Assembly: GCA_013001295.1 (NCBI GenBank)
Contig: JABDMW010000015.1
Span: forward strand, 62,001-126,000
From: Hyphomonadaceae bacterium
GTDB taxonomy: Bacteria; Pseudomonadota; Alphaproteobacteria; Caulobacterales; Maricaulaceae
Reading direction: 5' to 3'
DNA: 64,000 nt
The notes under the pieces: generated by a model
What the model was told of the DNA's origin: nothing
Database searches by the model: none
The model's input: the letters and a program-made list of their open reading frames with translations, nothing else
Program-made: the position numbers and the translations under genes
Shown: positions 35,973 through 46,203 of the stretch, in pieces
How the letters are laid out: each line of letters opens with the position of its first letter
Position numbering within the stretch: the stretch's first letter is position 1

Positions 35973-36234
35973 TTGGTGTAAACTGACTTTACGCAACTCT
36001 CGAATTGTAGACTCTTACTCCAAACAAAGGCACTCTGCTGTTTCGCGGGCGCGATATAGATTTGTGCAGGCCGGGTAATAAACCGGTTGGGGTTGCACGT
36101 TCTCTCCTCTTCTTTACCCAAACCCGTAACGCACAATAATGTGCACCGGCGGGGGCCGTTCGTATTACTGCAATTAATCATGGGCTTGGCTTTCGTCATG
36201 GCGATATCGCCGTGTTTGAAAAAAGGAAGAGAGC

Positions 36235-36687
36235 ATGAAAATTGTTTCCACATTAGCCGTTATCGGCGCTTTGGCATTTGCCCAACCCGCATTCGCCCAA
36301 CTTGAAGCCTATAAGGATTATGACGTCAAAGAAGCGACGGCGATTGTTACGACAGTTAAGGTCGACTCCAATATGATCGATTATTATCTGGAAGGCTTGA
36401 AAACGGCGTGGGCACCGTCAAATGACGTTTCCAAAAGTCTCGGTCAAATTGAAGATTACAATATATATGTCAGCCAACTCCCCAACAGCGGGGATTTCAA
36501 TGTAATATTGGTCGTTAGTTTTAAAAACACCGCCGATATCGGGCCATCGAAAGAACGTTACGAAGCCTTTATGGCTGAATGGGGTTCAAAACGTCAAAAG
36601 GAATCCCGGACGATCGCCAAGACCTATCCGGACATTCGGACGATTACCGGTAGCTATTTGATGAATGAAGTCACATTCAACAAATAA
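36235..36687 (+). CDS. Secreted hypothetical protein
   Basis: This 150-residue protein has a strong Sec signal (MKIVSTLAVIGALAFAQPAFAQ, cleavage near residue 21) and a mature part with IDYYLEGLKTAW and VILVVSFKNTADIG, probably an alpha/beta protein in the periplasm. A resemblance in size and fold impression to the protein at 33200 is not strong enough to call homology. A ribosome site, GGAAGAGAGC, precedes the ATG. It ends in its own strong terminator. Confidence 0.72.
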   Translation: MKIVSTLAVIGALAFAQPAFAQLEAYKDYDVKEATAIVTTVKVDSNMIDYYLEGLKTAWAPSNDVSKSLGQIEDYNIYVSQLPNSGDFNVILVVSFKNTADIGPSKERYEAFMAEWGSKRQKESRTIAKTYPDIRTITGSYLMNEVTFNK

Positions 36688-36697
36688 ATCCTACCCA

Positions 36698-36732
36698 AGA
36701 GCCCCGTATCCTCCGATACGGGGCTTTTTTGT
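36698..36732 (+). terminator. Rho-independent terminator
   Basis: GCCCCGTATC, a CTCC loop, then GATACGGGGC and TTTTTT. Strong 10-bp stem directly after the stop at 36687. Confidence 0.9.
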
Positions 36733-36817
36733 GTCTAGAATTTAAGGATATGTGGGCTGGCCCTAACGTCTGGATTCGTGCAATTTAAGTAATTGCATAG
36801 AGCCAATCGGAGGCGTC

Positions 36818-37453
36818 GTGACAAATTTCCAATCAATCAGCCGAAACTTAATTCTCGCCGCCGCGGCAATCGCAATATCCTCGCCGCACCCGGCATTCGC
36901 CGATCAGGAAGCCAGCAATACGGTCCATGTCGCAGCCGCGCCTTACGGGCGATGTTATGCCAAGTCGGTTCCGGCCCGGGTTTTTGATCGCGATGATGAA
37001 CCTCGTCAACTGGGGCAAACCAACATATACCGGGTTGGCGAAGAGGATGACGTCTTGATCGAAACCTATGACTGGTTCGCACAATCCGTATTCCTGCACT
37101 GCCCGGGCGCATCAAATCCCTTAATCGTCCGTTTGGGCCACTGGCAACGAGGCCAAGACCCGAAATCTGATCATCTCGCCATCGCTTTTTACAAAAACGG
37201 ACAAACTGTCAAATCCTACTCAACCCTGGACATTGCCGGCGGCGAGTTGACTGAAACACCCTCATTTTCACGCTTCAAAAACGTATCGGCGTCGGTTTCC
37301 CATTACACCGTGTTCAAAACACCGCCTGCCCTGGTCAAAATCGTGAAAAATGAAGGAACCCGTTTCGCAGAGGAATGGGTGGTTACCGCCACAACAATCG
37401 ACGGACGTGAACTTGTATTTGATTTAAAAACAGGCGACATAAGAGACAAATAA
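36818..37453 (+). CDS. Secreted hypothetical protein (GTG start)
   Basis: This 211-residue protein has a Sec signal ending near PAFA (about 28) and a mature beta-rich part (RVGEEDDVLIETYDWFAQ, LVKIVKNEGTRFAEEW). Two cysteines (47 and 94) could pair in the periplasm. No family is recognised. The start is GTG at 36818, because GGAGGC lies 6-7 nt upstream. The CitE-like gene follows after 10 bp, so co-transcription is possible. Confidence 0.72.
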   Translation: MTNFQSISRNLILAAAAIAISSPHPAFADQEASNTVHVAAAPYGRCYAKSVPARVFDRDDEPRQLGQTNIYRVGEEDDVLIETYDWFAQSVFLHCPGASNPLIVRLGHWQRGQDPKSDHLAIAFYKNGQTVKSYSTLDIAGGELTETPSFSRFKNVSASVSHYTVFKTPPALVKIVKNEGTRFAEEWVVTATTIDGRELVFDLKTGDIRDK

Positions 37454-37463
37454 AGGTCTCCCT

Positions 37464-38336
37464 ATGTCGATACTCCGATCGTTTCTATTTATCCCCGCTG
37501 ATAGCGAAAAGAAACTCGCCAAAGCCGCAGGCATAAAAGCGGACGCGATTATTCTCGATCTTGAAGACGCGGTGCTGCCGGAACGCAAAACCGTGGCGCG
37601 CGAAATGTGCGCTGAATTCTTGAAAAATGCACGTCCATCAGCCGAAGTCTGGGTACGGATCAATCCGCTTGATACAGATCTCTGGCAGGACGATCTAGAG
37701 GCTATCATTCCCCACAGACCGGACGGGATTATGCTGCCGAAACCGGACGGCCCGGCAGACATTGAAACCCTCGGGCATCATCTGGACGCGCTCGAAAACA
37801 AGCTTGGTCATGAGGGGGAACCGCTGCGCATTTTGCCGGTGGCCACCGAAACCGCAACGGCGGTGACGACCCTCAACACGTATCCAAAAACCCACCTGCC
37901 CAGGCTGTATGGCCTCACATGGGGCATTGAGGATTTGGCAACCGATATCGGGGCGTATTCGAACCGCACAGAGGCCGGTGCGCCCGCCTACCCATTTGAT
38001 ATTGTGCGGGCGCAAATGCTGTTCGCGGCCAAGGCCAGCAGCATTGAGGCCGTCGATACATTATTCGCCGATTTCCGCGACCCGGATGGTTTAAGAACTT
38101 ACGCTAAGTCTGCTTATAATATAGGTTTTTCCGGCATGCTGGCGATCCATCCGGCGCAAGTGGACATCATCAACGAGGCCTTTACCCCATCAGATGAACA
38201 AATCGAACACGCACGGAAAGTCGTGCAGGCCTTTGCCGATAATCCAGGTGCCGGCGCCGTTTCAGTCGACGGAAAAATGACCGACATTCCGCACTTGAAA
38301 CAAGCCCGCCGCATCCTGTCGCAAACGGGAAAATAG
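37464..38336 (+). CDS. HpcH/HpaI-CitE family CoA-ester lyase
   Basis: This 290-residue TIM-barrel lyase of the CitE/malyl-CoA lyase group begins SILRSFLFIPADSEKKLAKA. Mg-binding and active-site segments are visible: ILDLEDAV (about 29-36), the LPKPDGPADIETL loop, TETAT and WGIEDLATDIGA. It cleaves or forms C-C bonds of acyl-CoA esters such as citramalyl-, malyl- or beta-methylmalyl-CoA; the exact substrate cannot be told from sequence. The DUF4031 and TesB genes follow closely on the same strand. Confidence 0.88.
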   Translation: MSILRSFLFIPADSEKKLAKAAGIKADAIILDLEDAVLPERKTVAREMCAEFLKNARPSAEVWVRINPLDTDLWQDDLEAIIPHRPDGIMLPKPDGPADIETLGHHLDALENKLGHEGEPLRILPVATETATAVTTLNTYPKTHLPRLYGLTWGIEDLATDIGAYSNRTEAGAPAYPFDIVRAQMLFAAKASSIEAVDTLFADFRDPDGLRTYAKSAYNIGFSGMLAIHPAQVDIINEAFTPSDEQIEHARKVVQAFADNPGAGAVSVDGKMTDIPHLKQARRILSQTGK

Positions 38337-38338
38337 GC

Positions 38339-38698
38339 ATGCCGATCTATGTCGACAATGTCCGAATTCCCTACCGCGGCATGTTGATGTCGCACATGAC
38401 TGCCGACACGCTCGACGAGATCCATGAGATGGCCGACCGTCTGGAGATCTTCCGGAAATATTTCCAGTACCCACCCAAGACCCGCTTCCCGCATTATGAC
38501 ATCCCGGTGGACCGGCGCGATAGGGCCCTAGCCCTCGGCGCGCATGACGTCGATCGGCGAACCAGTCTGCATTACGGGGCCAAACTCGGCATGGAATGGA
38601 TACATACACAAAATGAAATCATCCGTCCTGAACGCCTGATCGCCGGCTATGAACGCACGCTCATCCGCACCCAGAATTATGCCATCAAAATTGCATAG
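38339..38698 (+). CDS. DUF4031 domain protein
   Basis: The 119-residue product matches the small DUF4031 family, which starts with a YVDNVRIPYRGMLMSHMTADT-like motif and has short conserved FPHYD and KLGMEWI segments. Function unknown. It starts 2 bp after the CitE-like stop, pointing to one transcript with that gene and perhaps TesB downstream. Cytoplasmic, no cysteine clusters. Confidence 0.82.
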   Translation: MPIYVDNVRIPYRGMLMSHMTADTLDEIHEMADRLEIFRKYFQYPPKTRFPHYDIPVDRRDRALALGAHDVDRRTSLHYGAKLGMEWIHTQNEIIRPERLIAGYERTLIRTQNYAIKIA

Positions 38699-38753
38699 GG
38701 GGTTCCCGATGATTTTGCTATCAACGTTCCATTGGGTTTGATAAACGAATCCC

Positions 38754-39638
38754 ATGTTTGATTTAAAAACCCTTTTGGACACTTTGCACGTCGAGCAACT
38801 CGATACGTATCTGTTCCGCGCCAATTCAATCCATATCGGCACTGTGCGGGTCTTTGGCGGCCAGGTGCTGGCCCAGGCCCTGAATGCCGCCGTTCGGTCC
38901 GTGGACGAGGAACGCCGCCCGCACTCCCTGCATGGCTATTTCCTGCGTCCTGGGGATCTTACCCGGCCGATCATCTATGAAGTTGACCCGATCCGGGATG
39001 GGAGAAGTTTCGCCACCCGCCGTGTCGTCGCCAAGCAAAACGGGGAAGCGATCTTTAACTGTTCGATTTCGTTTCACAAAGTTGAAAACGGGCTTGAACA
39101 CCAAATGGATCTGCCGGACGGCATTCCGATGCCTGAAGACCTATTATACGACGAGGACTACGCCGAACAATTGATCAAAGAGAAGCCGGAAATCACGATG
39201 GAAATGTTCAAATCCATTTTCCTGCTGCCCGGTCGTGACATTGTCGATATTCGTTCCGCTTTCCCGCTGAAAACCCTTGAAGCGACAAAACAAAACCCGA
39301 CGCACGGTTACTGGTTTAAGTTCAATAAAGATATTGGCGACAGCCCCATCGTTCACCGTACGCTCCTGGCCTTTATTTCGGACAAAGGATTGATGTCAAC
39401 AGCCATGCGCCCGCACTCGGTCAGTTTTCTGACCCACAAAATAATCGGGGCCAGCCTGGATCATGCCATGTGGTTTCACGGCGATATCCGCGTCGACCAA
39501 TGGGTGTACTATCATTTGGACAGCCCGAAATCAGCCAATGCGCGCGGACTAAACCGCGGCAGTTTCTATACACGCGACGGCAAGCTAATCGCGTCGTGCG
39601 CCCAGGAAGGCCTGATGCGGGTGATCGGTAAAAAATAA
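38754..39638 (+). CDS. tesB: Acyl-CoA thioesterase II
   Basis: The 294-residue double hot-dog protein matches TesB in length and sequence, with FGGQVLAQALNAA, RRPHSLHGYFLRPGD, HRTLLAFISD and the C-terminal ASLDHAMWFHGD, DQWVYYHLDSP and ARGLNRGSFYTRDGKLIAS. The catalytic Asp-Thr-Gln arrangement fits those segments. It hydrolyses medium- and long-chain acyl-CoA in the cytoplasm. It follows the DUF4031 gene by 55 bp on the same strand. It is convergent with the HMG-CoA reductase gene. Confidence 0.95.
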   Translation: MFDLKTLLDTLHVEQLDTYLFRANSIHIGTVRVFGGQVLAQALNAAVRSVDEERRPHSLHGYFLRPGDLTRPIIYEVDPIRDGRSFATRRVVAKQNGEAIFNCSISFHKVENGLEHQMDLPDGIPMPEDLLYDEDYAEQLIKEKPEITMEMFKSIFLLPGRDIVDIRSAFPLKTLEATKQNPTHGYWFKFNKDIGDSPIVHRTLLAFISDKGLMSTAMRPHSVSFLTHKIIGASLDHAMWFHGDIRVDQWVYYHLDSPKSANARGLNRGSFYTRDGKLIASCAQEGLMRVIGKK

Positions 39639-39654
39639 CGTATACAACGTCTTT

Positions 39655-40833
39655 TTAAGGCCGGTTTCGCCCCAAGCTGTCATGGCTTTCAACCCAGTCT
39701 CCGGCAACCACTGCAGCAGCCAGTGAAATCTCGCCGGCCAGGACCGTTGCGCCGCAAATTTCCGCCAGTCGCCCGACTTTGCCTGAGCCGTAACACCCCA
39801 TCATTTCCAGACATTCACGTTGTGTCGCCAACCCTGTGCCGCCGCCATACGTCGCAATGATAACGGACGGGAGTGTAATTGACCAATACAGGTCACCATT
39901 ATCCAGGAGTTCAACATATGTGATACCTGCCTGACTTTCCGATACATTCGCGGCGTCTTGACCTGTCGCGATAAACAGAGCCGCCAAAGCATTTGCGGCA
40001 TGCAGACCGTTATTGGTTGTCCCAGCTAACAGCCCCCCGACCGTCGATACTTGCCGGGCCCGGTACATGGATTTTGTGTCCGCATGCATGATCGATTTCA
40101 TCAGAGCCGCCGGGATTGTCGCCTCGGCAACAATGCGCGCGCCACGTGAATGCAAAGTGTTGAGGTGAGAGTGCTTCTTGTCGGTATCGATCGCACCGGA
40201 CAATGTATAGCGTTGCGCATGGGGATAATTATCCATTATCCACCGGCAGGCAGCCTGCGCGGCTTTCCCGCTCATGTTTTGCCCTGCCGCATCGCCCGTC
40301 GTGAAATTCATCCGCAAATAGCGCATTTTTGACACGCCATATTGTTCGATATGAGACAGCTTCCCGACCGATGTAGTAGACTCGGCGGCTGCCTTGACGC
40401 CGTCAAAATTTTCGATCAGCCAGTCGCCAAAATCGCGGGCCTGTTTGGCATTATCGAAATGAAAAACAGGGGCACGCTGCATATAACGTTCGAGCACGGT
40501 GACGCGTACTCCGCCCGCTTCGCTGAGCAATCGCATGCCCCTGCTATAGCTGGCCACCAACGTTCCTTCCGTTGTCGCCAAGGGGACATAGACCGAGTCC
40601 TGAATATGCTCCCCGTTGATCAATACGGGTCCGGCAAGACCGATCGGCACTTGCGCAGCCCCAATCGGGTTTTCGACATTTCCAGGCAGGGTTTTCGCGT
40701 CAATACTGGTGTGCGGGATATGTTCCAAGTCCACGCCGGTTTGCGCTGCCACAAACGATTGCCTCGTTTTTACAATTTCGGGAGAATAATTATCGTTTTT
40801 ATCACGAGGGATTTTTGGCGCTATTCGTTTCAT
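39655..40833 (-). CDS. Hydroxymethylglutaryl-CoA reductase
   Basis: This 392-residue HMG-CoA reductase has its four catalytic residues in place: Glu89 (LATTEGTLVAS), Lys209 or 210 (DTDKKHSHLN), Asp283 (TGQDAANVSES) and the C-terminal His384 (VESHDSLG). The nucleotide segment is GDAAGQNM. It interconverts HMG-CoA and mevalonate with NAD(P)H. The motif TEGTLVAS and lack of membrane anchor leave the class (biosynthetic or catabolic) open; no other mevalonate gene is in the window. ATG at 40833 is preferred over 40875, because GCAGGA lies just upstream. Confidence 0.9.
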   Translation of the reverse strand: MKRIAPKIPRDKNDNYSPEIVKTRQSFVAAQTGVDLEHIPHTSIDAKTLPGNVENPIGAAQVPIGLAGPVLINGEHIQDSVYVPLATTEGTLVASYSRGMRLLSEAGGVRVTVLERYMQRAPVFHFDNAKQARDFGDWLIENFDGVKAAAESTTSVGKLSHIEQYGVSKMRYLRMNFTTGDAAGQNMSGKAAQAACRWIMDNYPHAQRYTLSGAIDTDKKHSHLNTLHSRGARIVAEATIPAALMKSIMHADTKSMYRARQVSTVGGLLAGTTNNGLHAANALAALFIATGQDAANVSESQAGITYVELLDNGDLYWSITLPSVIIATYGGGTGLATQRECLEMMGCYGSGKVGRLAEICGATVLAGEISLAAAVVAGDWVESHDSLGRNRP

Positions 40834-40923
40834 GGGTGATCCTGCGGTGATGAACTCACGCTTATACACCAACACCTGAGCGAAGCGATGAAAATCCGCT
40901 TGTCACCAAACAATGATTATAGC

Positions 40924-42759
<1,836 letters not shown>

Positions 42760-42900
42760 ACGCCCGCATACAATAGGAATATTAACAAAGACTATATTAA
42801 CAAAACCTGATTTTCGGATCCCGAATCCAGTGCGGTTGTCGGGCGTTTTTGGTATGCGTTCGAAGGTTTTTAATAACCGATAGCAAAAAAAATACGCTGA

Positions 42901-43218
42901 CTAAATCACGCCAAAAATCTGCAAACTCAAAACGACGATAACAATCAAGCTGAACTGACAGAACATGAATGTGAAATACAGATATTTTCGCCGAAGCGCG
43001 AACCCGGCCAAAATACCGATCATTGTGACGGAAACCAGAGCGGCAAACCAGTTTACGTGCTCAGAAAGGGCCAAAACCAGAAATAAAATGAACAGCAACG
43101 TATAAACGAACGCGGCATAAAGTTCGGAGACAAAAACCGAAAAAGCGCGTTGGCGCCGCTCGACATTCGGCCGGGGTGGCTCATCAATGTCTGCTTGGGG
43201 TACGTGCGTAAATGCCAT
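42901..43218 (-). CDS. Small membrane protein of unknown function
   Basis: This 105-residue protein has an N-terminal soluble stretch (ADIDEPPRPNVERRQRAFSVF) and three hydrophobic helices (about 32-48, 53-70 and 83-103). No family is recognised. The start is the ATG at 43218, with TTGAGGAGA upstream; an in-frame reading 15 bp longer leaves no ribosome site. It lies near the sulfurtransferase gene on the same strand, but about 140 bp apart and without evident link. Confidence 0.6.
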   Translation of the reverse strand: MAFTHVPQADIDEPPRPNVERRQRAFSVFVSELYAAFVYTLLFILFLVLALSEHVNWFAALVSVTMIGILAGFALRRKYLYFTFMFCQFSLIVIVVLSLQIFGVI

Positions 43219-43369
43219 AACCAATCTCCTCAATTTGTTGAGAATTATTGTTTAAGCTTTTTACTATTTCCGTTTTCAACACTACATTTTGCACCGATGA
43301 TAATACCATACAGATGCGGCTATGGAAAATCACATTTTCGTTTTGTGCCTTTTGACGTTTATAGCTATC

Positions 43370-44257
43370 CTAAGCAGCCTGTTTGGGCTCTATTTGCGTT
43401 TTACCGAAAGGCAGGCCGGTCTCAATCGGCAAATCGGGATAACGTGACCATTCATTCCAGGAACTGAAATAAACGCTGACATTTTTGATCCCGGCTTCCT
43501 TCAAGGCCACAAATGTATTTGCAGCCCGCGCTCCTTTAAAGCAGTAAACGATTACGGGCGTGTCCGGCGTAATCCCTACGGTCGCACACTCCGCCAAAAT
43601 TTCATTCTTGGATTTAAACCTCAACCCTTCAGGCGTGGGTTTCATCATCCGATACCACTCAATCCAGACGGCCCCGGTCAGACGGCCCTTGCGCGGCGCA
43701 TAATCTTTTCCATAGGGCGATGAGCTTTCGCCAATCCACTCATCGATGTCCCGCACATCAAGCTTAATGATCGAAGGGTCCGTTAGCGCTGCTTTCATTT
43801 CCTCAAGGTCTATCAAAACATTTGACGAGTCGGGCTTGCATGCGAAGTCCTGAGCCGAAGGTGCCGGCACATCCTGCGTCACCTCCATTCCGTCATCCAC
43901 CCATGCGCGATAACCGCCATGCAGGACCTTTGCTTTTGAATATCCGAGAAAACGGAGAAGAAAGTAGCCCCGAAATGATTGGCCGAAACCGGTATCCATG
44001 GACTCTTCATAAATGACGACTGTTTCACTGCCGGATAGTCCGGCTTTGCCAAATGCCTCACAAAATGTGGCACGAAGCTCCTCAAGGCCTTCTTTCGTGG
44101 ACGTTGCAAGAAACGTGAAAACCTCCCTGATGTTCACGGCCCTCTCAATATGTCCGTCTGCGTAGTCCTTCGGATCACGTGTATCAATGAGAACAATATC
44201 ATCCGTCTTTAGCAGACCTTCCAATTCCCTTGGTGAAATGAGCACACTCTTTGTCAT
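43370..44257 (-). CDS. Two-domain rhodanese-type sulfurtransferase
   Basis: The 295-residue tandem rhodanese protein has an inactive first domain (SPRELEGLL, DTRDPKDYADGHI; YEESMDTG where Cys would lie). Its second domain has the active loop YCFKGARAA with Cys239. Enzymes of this layout transfer sulfane sulfur from thiosulfate or 3-mercaptopyruvate to cyanide or a protein thiol such as TusA. No signal peptide is seen, so it acts in the cytoplasm. It is the outermost gene of the sulfur island, and is a likely entry point for sulfane sulfur (inference). ATG at 44257 is set by GGAGG; the earlier ATG at 44269 overlaps that ribosome site. Confidence 0.88.
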   Translation of the reverse strand: MTKSVLISPRELEGLLKTDDIVLIDTRDPKDYADGHIERAVNIREVFTFLATSTKEGLEELRATFCEAFGKAGLSGSETVVIYEESMDTGFGQSFRGYFLLRFLGYSKAKVLHGGYRAWVDDGMEVTQDVPAPSAQDFACKPDSSNVLIDLEEMKAALTDPSIIKLDVRDIDEWIGESSSPYGKDYAPRKGRLTGAVWIEWYRMMKPTPEGLRFKSKNEILAECATVGITPDTPVIVYCFKGARAANTFVALKEAGIKNVSVYFSSWNEWSRYPDLPIETGLPFGKTQIEPKQAA

Positions 44258-44278
44258 AAACGCCTCCATAATGAAGAG

Positions 44279-44293
44279 GTATATTAGAATGTT
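44279..44293 (-). promoter_or_regulatory. Candidate operator upstream of the rhodanese gene
   Basis: The minus strand reads TTCTAATATAC at 44289-44279, ending 22 bp before the rhodanese start codon. Almost the same 11-mer, TTCTAATGTAC, lies 30 bp before the gene at 45067, in the same orientation to its gene. Confidence 0.4.
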
Positions 44294-44443
44294 CTTACTT
44301 ATAGTTTTTGACAGTCGTCAATTTTGCGTAATTCAGGATAACTACGTCATTTCTGCAAACCAAACTCGATAATTCGCATTCAATCGCAAAAACCTTTTTT
44401 CTTTTCCTAATTTAAGCTGGCCGAAAATCGGCATAGCCATACG

Positions 44444-44472
44444 AAAAAGCAGGCCTGCAATGAGGCCTGCTA
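44444..44472 (-). terminator. Terminator of the DUF2147 gene
   Basis: AGCAGGCCT and AGGCCTGCT form a 9-bp stem around a short loop, followed on the minus strand by T5. It lies about 25 bp after the stop at 44497. Confidence 0.9.
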
Positions 44473-44496
44473 TAGCGCTTTATTGAGCCTATCCTA

Positions 44497-44955
44497 TTAG
44501 TCTTCGACTGCAGGCATTGCTTCTGCGTCTTCAATGACCGGCTCCGGTTCAACCCGTTTCCATTTTTCAGACCGGCACATAATTTTCGCCATGCACCCCG
44601 ACATTTTCACTCGGCCGTCGTCCAATACCTTAACAGAGCCGTCATAGGTGCCGCCGCCCTTCGGATCGTACATCTTGCCCTTCCACTTGGTTTTCTTTTT
44701 ATTTTTCTCGAGGTCAAACAACATTTTAACGCCGACGACAGAGCCCTGGGTTTTCTTATCGACGCCCTCGCCTGATATAACGGTGCCGCATAGTTTGTCA
44801 GGATTATCTACACACATGGCAAATTCGACATGCCATCCCTGTTTTGGACGAAGCCATGTCCCAATCGCATTGTCCGCGTCGTCTGCAAATGCTGTTCCAC
44901 ACACGAACGGCAACATCGCTGCGCTTAAAACTATCGATTTTATATAATTCATCAT
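44497..44955 (-). CDS. DUF2147 secreted protein
   Basis: This 152-residue protein has a Sec signal (cleavage near FA at about 24) and a DUF2147-type lipocalin-like domain, with IGTWLRPKQGWHVEFA near its start and TYDGSVKVLDDGRVKMSGCM at the end. These small periplasmic beta proteins are of unknown function. Four cysteines (47, 57, 121, 126) can pair. It has its own terminator and is divergent from the gene at 45067. A role in sulfur metabolism is not evident apart from location. Confidence 0.82.
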   Translation of the reverse strand: MMNYIKSIVLSAAMLPFVCGTAFADDADNAIGTWLRPKQGWHVEFAMCVDNPDKLCGTVISGEGVDKKTQGSVVGVKMLFDLEKNKKKTKWKGKMYDPKGGGTYDGSVKVLDDGRVKMSGCMAKIMCRSEKWKRVEPEPVIEDAEAMPAVED

Positions 44956-45014
44956 TTTCCCCTTATTTGGTTTACTGTTTAAAAGTTTTTGGCTTTGCTT
45001 ATAATCACATCATA

Positions 45015-45040
45015 ATGTACGCATGTTCTAATGTACATGC
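45015..45040. promoter_or_regulatory. Nested inverted repeats with TTCTAATGTAC
   Basis: GCATGT (45021-45026) and ACATGC (45035-45040), and also ATGTAC (45015-45020) and GTACAT (45033-45038), form overlapping inverted repeats around TTCTAATGTAC at 45026-45036. They sit between the divergent DUF2147 and 45067 genes. This is the best-looking operator for an ArsR-type repressor in the window. Confidence 0.5.
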
Positions 45041-45066
45041 CGTCGGTAAAGTAATTTGGAGGTACG

Positions 45067-45414
45067 ATGAAACTCGTAGACCATCTCGAAACCGTAATCA
45101 GCGCAGGCAGTGGATATGTTGCGGTACAGCTTGCCAAGGAAGATTTAAAACGTGTGCAAACGCTTCGTGAATTGGCCCATTCCAGTGATAACCTGGCAGC
45201 AATGCAAAAATCCGGGCTATATATTGGCTGGACAAAAGGCGATTTCAGGACCCATGAATTGAAAGATCCTTTGAATGCTATTATGGAAATTATATATACG
45301 GTTGAAAACGATAAACCTGGTCCTGAAGACCGTGCAGAGTTAGATGCCAAAATTATGGATATTTGGGCGGCATTTCATACGCTCAGATTAAAAACTCTGG
45401 TTCATTGTTTATAG
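45067..45414 (+). CDS. Hypothetical protein at the edge of the sHdr locus
   Basis: The 115-residue soluble, mainly alpha-helical protein reads ETVISAGSGYVAVQLAKEDLKRVQTLRELAHSSDN and ends LKTLVHCL. I recognise no domain. TTGGAGG lies 5 nt before the ATG, so it is expressed. Its promoter region shares an 11-mer with that of the rhodanese gene, and it converges on the shdrR gene, so it may belong to the sulfur regulon; that is inference only. Confidence 0.6.
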   Translation: MKLVDHLETVISAGSGYVAVQLAKEDLKRVQTLRELAHSSDNLAAMQKSGLYIGWTKGDFRTHELKDPLNAIMEIIYTVENDKPGPEDRAELDAKIMDIWAAFHTLRLKTLVHCL

Positions 45415-45425
45415 TTTTAACTAAG

Positions 45426-45746
45426 TTATGGATCGCAGGGGTCTTCTGAATCCGGACCGCAATAAATATCATAAAGGGCCCGAATAACCTGTCTGGCTTC
45501 ACCACTTGCGAGTGAATAACGAATAAACTGGGCATCACGGCGCGTTTTTACGACTTTTTCACGACGGAGCGTGCCCAAATGTTGGGAGAGTGCCGACTGT
45601 GATGTCGGTATTCGTTCGAGTAATTCGCTGACGGACATTTCTTTTTCTGCAAGTTGGCACAAAATCATCAGTCGTGATCTGTTTGCCATGGATTTTAACA
45701 GGTCACAGGCCCGGGAAGCATTCGCCTCCATTTTTTCCATTGGCAT
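45426..45746 (-). CDS. shdrR: ArsR-family sulfane-sulfur-responsive repressor (sHdrR type)
   Basis: About 106 residues in the short form form a single winged helix of the ArsR/SmtB family: ACDLLKSMANRSRLMILCQL, then the recognition helix TSQSALSQHLGTLRREKVV. The Cys in MILCQL and the Cys in DIYCGPD are 66 residues apart. From memory the sHdr repressor of Hyphomicrobium has its two sensing cysteines with this spacing; a further Cys ends the protein. It probably represses the sHdr operon until oxidised by sulfane sulfur. The start at 45746, 16 bp after the LbpA stop, is preferred; an upstream ATG at 45809 would overlap lbpA by 47 bp. Confidence 0.8.
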   Translation of the reverse strand: MPMEKMEANASRACDLLKSMANRSRLMILCQLAEKEMSVSELLERIPTSQSALSQHLGTLRREKVVKTRRDAQFIRYSLASGEARQVIRALYDIYCGPDSEDPCDP

Positions 45747-45762
45747 TTCCACACAAAGTCTC

Positions 45763-46203
45763 CTAGCCGTCGCAGCCTTCGAATCCATCTGCGTCCATTT
45801 TGGCTTCATACTCGGATGTTACGTCTGAACCAAGCGTTAATTGCGGTTTTACTGAGTCCCAATCCTCAGGTGAAATTATAACCATCCAATTGTCATAGGG
45901 GTCGGCATTGGCAAGATTTGGATTTTCGGCCAACGCCGTATTCACTTCTACGACTTCACCCCCGGCCATAGATTTCGCCGGCCCTACCCATTTTCCACTT
46001 TCAACAGTGGCACAGGATTTTCCCGGCCTGACCTTGCGACCGACTTTTTTGGGCGTAAATGCCACCAATTCGCCAGCCAATGCCGTGGCGATTGTTGTCA
46101 TCCCCAATTTTACATTCCCATCCCCTACTTCCGAAAACCAGACATGGTTTTCAACATCGTAAAGAAGATCATCTGGAAGGTTACAACCGCGGACATTAGG
46201 CAT
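45763..46203 (-). CDS. lbpA: Lipoate-binding GcvH-like protein LbpA
   Basis: This 146-residue lipoyl-carrier protein resembles glycine cleavage H protein. The lipoylation site is Lys71 in TVESGKWVGP, and cysteines (7, 64, 144) exceed those of GcvH. In sHdr organisms LbpA, not GcvH, carries the sulfur bound to its lipoyl group as a substrate-carrying arm during sulfane oxidation. The ATG at 46203 overlaps the preceding stop by 8 bp and has TTGGAG upstream; a TTG start at 46215 is possible but weaker. It is the last structural gene of the sHdr operon and is followed by shdrR. Confidence 0.93.
   Translation of the reverse strand: MPNVRGCNLPDDLLYDVENHVWFSEVGDGNVKLGMTTIATALAGELVAFTPKKVGRKVRPGKSCATVESGKWVGPAKSMAGGEVVEVNTALAENPNLANADPYDNWMVIISPEDWDSVKPQLTLGSDVTSEYEAKMDADGFEGCDG

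Noticed and set aside
40342-40839. Plus-strand frame of 165 codons opposite the HMG-CoA reductase
   Set aside because: The reductase has all its catalytic residues on the minus strand, so this frame is antisense noise.
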